DNA from: Isoetes taiwanensis
Taxonomy: Eukaryota > Streptophyta > Lycopodiopsida > Isoetales > Isoetaceae
NCBI GenBank assembly: GCA_021234155.1
Contig: JAJEKV010000113.1
Location: 2,650,325 to 2,714,324, forward strand
Direction: 5' to 3'
Length of the DNA: 64,000 nucleotides
The notes below the pieces were generated by a model. It searched no databases and had not been told where the DNA came from. It saw nothing but the letters and a program-made list of their open reading frames with translations. Numbering within the stretch: the stretch's first letter is position 1; the number at the start of each line of letters is the position of its first letter. Shown in pieces: positions 55,922 to 64,000 of this stretch. The translations under genes and the position numbers were made by a program.

Positions 55922-56655
55922 TACAATCTGGCATCCGAAAGGCCCGCAATAAACACAATAATTGAGAAATCCATCCTGGCTACAGAAGAAAACGGAGCCA
56001 AACTCATCAGTCTTGGGATGCACAACAAGGTATTAAAATATGACTTCAATGTAGAAATTTTGGACTGTTAAGTTAGGCTATTCATTGGCACTCAGTCAGA
56101 CTTGCTGGTTTTGATTCCTACAGGATACGTTATTGAATACAAGAAGTGCTATCTTTGTGAAAAGCTTAGACAATTTAAAAATTCGTATTACAGATAATAA
56201 ATAGAATAGAATAGAATAGAATAGTTTTTTTAACGTCCACGGAGACCAATAGGTCATGGGACCCATACAATGGGCTAGTACAATCATTACTACTAGGATT
56301 AAAAAACCCCTGCCTCGAAAGGTTTTCAAGGGAAAAACCTTTGCAGTAATGATGATACTAGACAAGCGGAGATAATGACTACTGAGGGTTCAATAATTGC
56401 AGACGTTTATCTAGAACCTCAAGTATGTATAATGCCAAGTCATGCACAGATGGTGCTCTAAGAAGTTGTGGAAGCGTGGAATGGAATGCTAAGGTCAAAA
56501 AATGAATTGGCTTTGAATGCTGCAATAGTTGTCAACAGAATCATCGCCAAGGGCTCAAAAATATTTGTAACAGTCTTGGAAGAAAAAACTAGCAGAATTT
56601 ATGCAAAAAAGGATTCCACATGCTGGTATTACAATTTGCATTGCTCTGATATTTA
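55922..56655 (+). pseudogene. CER1/CER3-like (aldehyde decarbonylase family) C-terminal exon fragments
   Basis: Exon 55922-56029 between CAG and GTATTA encodes NLASERPAINTIIEKSIL ... GAKLISLGMHNK, resembling the INxxIEEAILEAxxxGVKVLSLGLLN block of plant wax-alkane enzymes. A second piece (56403-56610, NAAIVVNRIIAKGSKIFVTV and EKTSRIYA) resembles the following Rossmann-like block, with a TAG near 56460. The intron holds an (AATAG)n microsatellite and retroposon-like text. Identification is by memory of the family motif and is moderate. Confidence 0.4.
56188..56225 (+). repeat. (AATAG)n microsatellite
   Basis: ATAAATAGAATAGAATAGAA run followed by T7 and AACGTCCACGGAGACCAATAGG, similar in style to the text after the GATA run at 50418. 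May mark a retroposon end. Confidence 0.75.
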
Positions 56656-58549
56656 GGCCAGATTTTTTAATGGTTGCCACATCTTTTTACTGCCACCTCA
56701 TTTATTTGTGAATGTTGGATGACAATTTCTAACAAAGGCAACCATCCTTCATGCTGGTCTCTGTATACCTACCTTTGTAACCCCCAAACCCCTATACCGC
56801 CATGACATGCCCATTTCTCATGGCTCGGATTATAAATTGGTAATCCAAGATATCCCACAAAGATGCTTTATTTTCACCTTGAAGCTATGGCAGTGTTGAT
56901 ATATGTTCTCCGACCTTTGTACATTTGCCGCAGGTTTTTGGTTTGCAGGGAAAATAGAATATGTCCTGCCTATTGTCAACCTGTTTTGGCTCTTCATAAA
57001 ACTTGCATTGTGTTTCAAACGCAGCAATCCTAATATCAAGTTGAAGATTTCAATAAGCCCAATAGTTGGAATGATCTTCAACATTTTTAAAGTTGCTTAT
57101 ACCAATGCATAAAAATGAAGTGATGATGTATTGAAAAGTTCATTCAATGCTATAAAAATGGATGGTTGTATATACAAGGTGAAAAAACATTGAGCATTAG
57201 AAAAACATTGTCTTTTTTAGCATTGTCCAAGCTTTTTTAACAATCTTTGTGTACAATCACATGTAAAGCCCACCAACGGTGGGCAATTTACTAGTATTTA
57301 TTAATGGTTTTATTGATTTTCTATGTTACTTTTTATGGTTCAAATGTTGTGCCCCTATAGTTTGCTAGTTCACGAAAGCGTATGTTTGTAACATATGGTT
57401 TCAATGGTTTTAGGGTTGTATTGTTATGTTTTGAGTATGGATTTAGGGCAAAAACGAATCTTTTTCTTTCCTGTATTCTTGGAGTGGCGTGGCTGAGGTC
57501 GAGGAGCTTCGTTCCATGGTTTGATGCAAGATTTCTGTTTATAGGAAGCTGATACTGCATTACATGGCGAATCCGGCAGCTTCATCATAGGGTTGTGTCT
57601 GGATGCGTTCTGGGCAGAGAGTTCCATAGGAGGCATTCTTGGACGGATCTGGAAGGTAAGGGACGAGCGGAAGATAGGTTGCTTGTTATGCAAGAGATGC
57701 TTCATTTTCTTGGTCATGATCCATTCCGGTGTGTAGCCTTGGCTACGGTGGCCTCTCAGGGCGATTCCGGGCCATTCAGGGTGTTTCTTATGTCTTTCAT
57801 ATGGCTGTGCTCCAGAGGTTTTGATAGATAACTCCCTTTGTTTTTATTCATTTTGTATTCACTGGTATACAGTGCCGAATTTAGATGCCCTGGCTTCTTT
57901 TTGCTCTTCATTGCTAGGTAACCCAAATTTGAGTATGTAATCTAAGTTATGCACTTTGTGCATTAGCAATTTCGTATGCAAACTGAAAGAAACTTAGGTA
58001 ATTCCTCTTCTTTGCTTCAGAGAGATGTCACTTTCTGTTATGGTTGCTGCATGATCAAACATGAAAGTTAAAAAAAGGATGGGAAAATGCATTGGCAGGG
58101 GGTTCAAATCCCCCGGTTTGTTTGTCCATTCTCTTTGCAGGTGCTGAAGAAGCTTCGGCATTGACGCCTGGCAAACTGTTGGGCTGCTTCGCTACTGTAG
58201 CAGGGAAGCTTGTGGGAGAAACCTCACTGCCTGCTAATTTAGAAGCATGATCCGCTCCTGCTTTAGTGCCTCCAATAGTGCGTACCATGCCTCCGAATAG
58301 GCAGTTGCTATTTTGAAGTCAAATGACATCAAAATCCTTTGCAATGGATGTCAACTGCCCCTTAGGAATAGAGCCACATCAGCGTTTGACCCCATCTCCC
58401 GATGAGGTGTAGGGATGGGATCGCACTAGAGGGCATATCCCTCAGAATATTCCCCTATCTAATGGCTGGGAATTCACTAGAGCGCCCATCAACGAATCAT
58501 GCCACCTTCATGTGTTCTTTTGTATGGTTCAAATGTTCTGCCCCTAGGA
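56656..58549. other. No certain gene
   Basis: An exon-like stretch at about 57560-57830 (GSFIIGLCLDAFWAESSIGG) is not identified. A T-arm-like hairpin GGGGGTTCAAATCCCCC sits at 58098-58114 with no matching tRNA body. Confidence 0.35.
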
Positions 58550-59125
58550 TCTATCATGCCACCTGGTTGGCTCCAACATGCCACATGGACTTTAACAGGC
58601 CACGGTGGCTCAAACATGTCACGTGATCTCCAACATGCCTAGGGTGCTCAAACATGCCACCTAGGCTCCAACTTGCCAAGGTGGCTCAACCATGCCATGT
58701 GGGCTCCAACATGCCAAGATAGATCAGCATGCCATCTAAGCTTCAACATGCTAAGGTGGCTCCAACATTCCAATTCAAACGTTAATGGCCCAAAAATGGC
58801 ATTTGTAATGAAATAGTTTTCATTAGTATTGATTTCATATGCTATTTTTTGTGGCTCAAATATTGTGCCCCTAGGATCCACCATGCTACTTAATTGGCTT
58901 AAACATGCCAAATGGGCTCTAACATGCCACGTGGGCTCAAACATGCCATGCGGGCTTTAATATGCCAAGGTGGCCCAGACATGCCACGTGGGCTCCAACA
59001 TGCCAAGGTGGCTCAAACATGCCACCTAGGCTCCAACATGCCAAGATGGCTCAAGCATGCCACCTAGGCTCCGACATGCTAAGGTGGCTCAAACATGCCA
59101 CCTAGGCTCCAACATGCCCCCGCCC
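58550..59125 (+). repeat. 19-bp satellite, array B
   Basis: Same monomer and orientation as array A, about 20 copies in two blocks (58550-58770 and 58880-59125), split by ~110 bp of non-array sequence. Each block is preceded by GTTCAAATGTTCTGCCCCTAGG-like text. Confidence 0.92.
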
Positions 59126-60240
59126 CATCCATGATTGGGTTTGATAGAAAAGTTGGCATCCTTCCCAAGTCGAACAAGGCCAGGATTTTGCACGGTTGCC
59201 TCACCAGAGGGAAGATGTTACGAATGGTCTATTCTTCCGTAAGGAATCTATGGACAACCAAGCCCAATCTGGAAACTAGACTTCAAGGGCTTTCCAACAA
59301 GGTAAGGATCGCCAATTTCTGAGTTGTGGTCGCGGAGATATCACGTCTCAAAGTTGTCCTTCTATTTATAGGTAACATATCAATGACATACTGAATGGCT
59401 TTCTTACTTGATCATATCAATGAATATTGTTCCATGCAAGGCCACTCCCCCGAGCACCATTATTAGTTATTAACCTAAAACCATATCAGAAGAGATCAGA
59501 CCCCAGGAAATGAACCCCGAAAAGGTTGTCGAGGCAGCTTTTCCTCACAGCTCTCCTTCGAGAGGCCGTATGCTAACCGACCCTTGAATCTTCCATTCAA
59601 GCAACCTGCTTTGAGCAGGTCCAAAAAAATCCAAGATTGGTCTAGGAGAACTTAACAAACCACGAAGCGTCTTGCGTGCGACTGTGTAGAAATTCAAGTG
59701 TTATCTCGTTCAGGCAATATAGAGGCTCCGGAATGGCGATTTAACTTTTCCATATCGTCTGGAATGGCAAAATTACCCTAGAGACCAAGTTACACGGTCA
59801 GTTTTGGTTGCGAACGAAACACGAACACAATACATGGCAGTATTTTGCTGCTACCTCCTAGGCCAATTGACTACAAATGTGTTGGACATGAGCTACTTTG
59901 GCGCTTCTTAGAGAAGGGGTGGTCTTCTGCCCATGAAACTTGGTCTCCAAGATAATGTCAATGTTCTAAGTCCATTGGAAGAGCCAATTCACAATTCTGG
60001 AGTGAGGGAATTGCCCGTCCGTTGCCAAGGCCATAGGAAGGGGAGGGACAAGCCGCTTTCCGAAGGGTTTAGGGTCCGCCTTCTGGCGTCAACGCCCTCC
60101 CTCTACGTGATGACACTATGCACTCCAAAACGTATAGGTTATTGAAGGGTATGTTATGGAGATCGAGTTTTGGTCATTTGCACTTGGGACATGGTCGAGA
60201 AGTTGCAGTTGAAGATGCGAAGCAATAGGACTGACGGCCT
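59126..60240. other. No recognisable gene
   Basis: A frame 59150-59311 ending at GTAAGG (KVGILPKSNKARILHGCLTR) is exon-like but unknown. The rest has no supportable feature. Confidence 0.3.
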
Positions 60241-60840
60241 GCTTGAGCCATCTTGGCATATTTGAGCATAGCTGGCATGTTTGAGCCTAGGTGGCATGTT
60301 GGAGTCTAGGTGGCATGTTGGAGCCTAGGTGGTATGCTTGAGCCACCTTAGCATGTTTGAGCCTAGGTGGCATGTTGGAGCCCGCATGGCATGTTTGGCC
60401 CACCTTGGCATGCTTGAGCCTAGATGGCATGTTTGAGCGACCTAGGCATATTAGAGCTTACGTGGCATGTTGGAACCTAGGTGGCATGTTGGAGCCAAGG
60501 TGGCATGTTGGAGCCTAGGTGGCATGTTTGAACCACCTCGGCATGTTTGAGCCTAGGTGGCATGTTGGAGACTAGGTGGCATGTTAGAACCTAGGTGGCA
60601 CGTTGGAGTCTAGGTGGCATGTTGGAGCCTAGGTGGCATGTTGGAGCCTAGGTGGCATGTTTGAGTCACCTTGGCATGTTGGAGCCTATGTGGCGTGCTT
60701 GAGCCATCTTGGCATGTTTGAACCACCTTGGCATGTTAGAGCCTAGGTGACATATTGGAGCCTGCATGGCATGTTTGAGCCTTTGCGGCATGTTGGAGCC
60801 TAGATGGCGTGCTTGAGCTATCTTGGCATATTTGAGTTGG
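60241..60840 (-). repeat. 19-bp satellite, array C (inverted)
   Basis: Reverse-complement monomer (GGCATGTTGGAGCCTAGGT), about 30 copies, opposite orientation to arrays A and B. Recent-looking runs of identical units at 60560-60660. Confidence 0.93.
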
Positions 60841-60841
60841 A

Positions 60842-61084
60842 CAAAAGTATGCTGGTGGCATGCAAAAAAACGCGACCCCAGCACTATCTTCGGCACCTTG
60901 TACCTACTATTCTACCCTATTATTTCAGTTGCCATTCATTGAAGATGTTACATGTTTCTAATGATTATCTAATTACCACATGCTAGCACTATTTTCACTC
61001 TAAACAGGCTACCATATGGGGTGCTATATGAGTGCTTAGCATGTGTCCAGACGCCAGCTTTTGCACCCCACCAGCATACTTTTG
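60842..61084. mobile_element. ~243-bp MITE inside the satellite
   Basis: Terminal inverted repeats CAAAAGTATGCTGGTGG (60842-60858) and its exact complement (61068-61084), with further inverted similarity (GCATGCAAAA / GGGTGCAAAA). No coding. It separates arrays C and D, so insertion came after array growth. Confidence 0.8.
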
Positions 61085-61099
61085 CCCAGCTGCCTTAAA

Positions 61100-61255
61100 G
61101 GATAGGTGGCATGTTATAGAACCTAGGTGGCATGTTGGAGTCTAGGTGGCATATTGGAGTCTAGGTGGCATGTTGGAGCCTAGGTGGCATGTTTGAGTCA
61201 ACTTGATGTTGGAGCCTATGTGGCGTGCTTGGGCCATCTTGTTTGAGCCATTTAC
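61100..61255 (-). repeat. 19-bp satellite, array D (inverted)
   Basis: About seven monomers continuing array C after the MITE; ends abruptly against integrase sequence at about 61240-61256. Confidence 0.9.
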
Positions 61256-62262
61256 GTTATGTAATGGTAGGAGAGTATGCAAGAAAGATAGAAATGGAGT
61301 TTTCTTGAGGTATATTGACGAGGTGGAACAGGAATTGACCAAACATGAATGTCATGATGGGTTGTGCAGGAGGCCATTTTTAGCAGACACAACTGCCAAG
61401 AAGTGCCTCCAGCAGGTTACTATTGGCCCACAAATTTTTAAGAACTGTCATGAATACACAAAAATGTGTGAAAAATATCAATTGCATGGGGGACAAATTT
61501 TACAGCCTGAGTCTTTAAAACCCATCATTTCACCAGGTTCTTTTGAGTTTTAGAGTATGGATTTCATAGGGAATATTGAACTAACTTCATCAGGCTAGCA
61601 CACATACAACCTTGCAACTACTGACCTATTTACAAAATGGGTAGAGGCAGTACCTCTAAGAGAAGCTATTGCTGTAAATACACCTCAAAGACTTCTCTCC
61701 GACCGAGACACCTAGTTCATGAATGACATTTTACGGGATTTAACAATGCAGATGGGTATTACAAAAAGCTCCTCTTGCTACCCCTATGGCAACAGACAAG
61801 CAGAATCTTCCAATAAGATACTCAAGGGTATACTCAAGAAAACGGTTAGTGTATCACAACATGATTGGCACTTATAGTTATCTAGTGCTTTATGGGCCCT
61901 TAAGACAATTCATAAGCCAGCAACAGGTTATACGCCCTTTGATCTTGTTTCTGGCATAGAAGCAATGCTTCCAATCCATATTGAAATACCAGCTCTTAAG
62001 TTAGTATGTCAGCAGTCCTTACCCTGGTTGAATCCTTAAAGCATAGGGTGACGGTGTTGAATCAATTGGATGAGCAGAGGTCTCAAGCCTTAGAATAAAT
62101 CATCATGCAGAAAAAGAAGGCGAGGCAGCCTTCATGCATAGTAATAGATTGCAGGGATAGTTTCAAGCAGGGGAATTGGTGCTGAAGTGGAATAGAGCTC
62201 AAGAAAAAATACCACCAAAGTTTGGCCATTTATGAAAAGGGCCATTTTTTATATAAGGGAAG
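61256..62262 (+). pseudogene. Ty3/gypsy integrase fossil
   Basis: Degraded integrase on plus: finger region (DTTAKKCLQQVTIGPQIFKN, CEKYQLHGG), linker LQPESLKPIISPG, core D (SMDFIGNIELTSSG), second D (LLSDRDT), E (YGNRQAESSNKILKG), GYTPFDLVSG and the tail LVLKWNRAQEKIPPKFGHL. About six stops. The text differs from the 4-10 kb element, so it is another gypsy lineage (Tat/Athila-like wording). It starts immediately after satellite array D; no LTR seen. Confidence 0.85.
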
Positions 62263-64000
62263 GCGGGCGCTAATGCATAATATCTAACAAATCTGCAGCT
62301 TATCCCTTTATCTCATCCCATAAATGACTTTTTGCTGGAAAAATATTGGCCCTGATGCATTTGGGGCTGATGGGACCAGCCCATTTTCTTTTTTGTGCAT
62401 CATGTTACACGTTTGATATCAACCAACTATATTTTTATCTCTAACTCTGTTTTTGGGCATGATTGTAGATTTGAATTTTAGAACAAGATTCTAGGGACAA
62501 AGCAAATGAAGTCTTGATGAATAAAAGCACCTCTTGGTACGTTGCTTATGGCACTACTAAGGTTGTGGAGGAGTTACCTACCACAACACAGTATTTCGTT
62601 CTTCAGAGTCATACATATTCTAGAATTCTCCATATTAAGCACTATTTAGCATGACATTATAATTTGGCATAATAGGTTTAATTGGAGTGATATAATGGTC
62701 CGTTTATGCAAAAACCATAGAAAAGAAAAGGAAAAAAATCCAGTGGCAAACACAAGGTTTTCATTAGGGTTTAGAGCTATCAGATCGAGCAGTTGAGCCG
62801 AAGTTATTCCTTTGCAATAACTAGCTGGAGGGAAAATGTTTAGTTCAAAAATGTTTCTACAGATTTTGCCACGTTTCTTTGTGTTCTTCGGATCATATAG
62901 ATTCAAAAAGGCAGCAAAAAGAAAGGGGCAGATCACAGATGTTTGGCGCAGTTTAACTCTGAAAAGAACTCAAGAGATTGCTATATGATCTAGCAAGTCT
63001 TCTTTGATTTGTATGTTTCATCTGTTACATCAATAAAAAAATATGTTTCTTTCATATACTTCATATCCATTGTTTTCATTTCGGGTTCCTCTCCTTTAAG
63101 ATCCAATTTCAAATATCAGTTTCAAAGTCTATTTGGTTCACAAAATATACATTTTTTGGAGAAAAAAAAGGGACTACATTGTTCCTTTTCCTCTAATGCT
63201 TTAACTTTGTACTTGGAACAAGAAAGAAAGTGGAAAAAAAAGAAAAAGAAAAATATAAACTCTATTTGAAATTTCTTAAAGTTAGTACATACATTGGTGT
63301 TGAATTTCGGGCTATCTTTGGTTTAGCTAATCGTAAAGGTTTGGCTATTCAACCTAAAAACTCACTTGGACGGCAAAAAATTGGGCTAAAATTTTCTTTT
63401 TTTGGGGCATTTTTTCCATTTACTTTAGCCATTTTTCTTGGCAAAACTGCTACAAAATAGCCATTTGACTAACCTTAGCCATCATCCTTCCTTCGATCTG
63501 CATCCCTGGTGCAAGCGGTCACCAAAAACTCGAAGCATTGTCTTTCAACATCATTGCAAATGGCAAATTTTTTTTGGCGAATCGAATGGCGTATGCATTT
63601 GAATTTTATTCCTTCAGCTGTTAAGCTTGAGAGGCAGTGAGCGTCGGAGGCATGGTCGCTGGTGTCGTTCTTGCCAATAATTTTTCAAAAAATAGCACCA
63701 TGTTTCTTGCACCATGGATTCAAGCAGGATTTTTCAGGCAAAAACAAAATGCACTAAAACTACATTGGCCCTTGATGTGAAAGATTCCATAGAATCTCCC
63801 ATGATCCAAGGGTCCAAAAATAGCAATAAGCATAACCATAAAGAAAGCGATGTATACGTTAAAAAAACATGCATAAAATGTATATATAGATTAACATTGA
63901 GTGGAAGATACAGAACACCACCATCTAATGCATGTCCCTTCATAAAAAACATGAAAACGGATAAAATATATACTTAGTAATCCTTAAGCCGATAGCTTTT
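62263..64000. other. AT-rich right end, no gene seen
   Basis: Short frames only; the left 300 bp may be the 3' part of the gypsy fossil. Nothing else supportable. Confidence 0.35.

Noticed and set aside
58098-58114. tRNA gene suggested by GGGGGTTCAAATCCCCC
   Set aside because: Only a T-arm-like hairpin; no matching acceptor stem, D-arm or anticodon arm within 80 bases upstream.

Overview
The window looks like nuclear DNA of a large-genome land plant. Gene fragments for non-specific lipid-transfer protein, KDO8P synthase, acetoacetyl-CoA thiolase and a PWP1-type WD protein, GT-AG introns, telobox motifs and dense LTR/LINE content all point that way. A fern or other seed-free plant is my guess from the repeat style; nothing here proves it. 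The only convincing small host gene is a lipid-transfer protein (50816-51118, minus). Most of the rest is mobile DNA, nested and rearranged.

Layout. 1-10.4 kb is a chromodomain-bearing Ty3/gypsy element whose 5' LTR lies outside the window. Upstream of gag it carries four extra ORFs with their own leaders and poly(A) signals. The first is a 419-residue protein whose last 99 residues are an ungapped histone H3 core. 11.0-12.4 kb holds an intron-bearing C2H2 gene (minus). 16.2-27.7 kb is an old L1-type LINE (minus) split by a 3.65-kb TIR transposon (8-bp target duplication) that carries exon pieces of PWP1, KDO8P synthase and thiolase. 28.3-33.5 kb is a young Ty1/copia element.

The 3' LTR of the copia element is cut at 33479. 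Its other half, with the matching 5-bp target duplication, lies inverted at 44802-45076, so 33480-45076 has been inverted since insertion. Inside the inversion is a decayed cassette: the catalytic half of a Ulp1/SENP SUMO protease (plus), a ParB-like/DNA amino-methyltransferase gene (minus), an array of 27-bp palindromes at about 41-bp spacing, and a DUF7869-type transposase-like gene (plus). The 5' half of the protease gene (with a C2H2 finger) was left outside at 45077-46211 (minus), and the split exon rejoins in frame.

46.5-64 kb is repeat-rich: a GC-rich block, MITEs, a 654-bp tandem duplication, a GATA microsatellite, a duplicated gene fragment, a CER1/CER3-like fragment, four arrays of a 19-bp satellite in both orientations, and a gypsy integrase fossil.

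How parts may work together (inference): the gypsy element pairs a histone-H3-bearing protein with a chromodomain integrase. The ParB-methyltransferase gene sits beside, and contains in an intron, clustered palindromes that could be its binding or modification sites. All reading was by eye; no database search was run.
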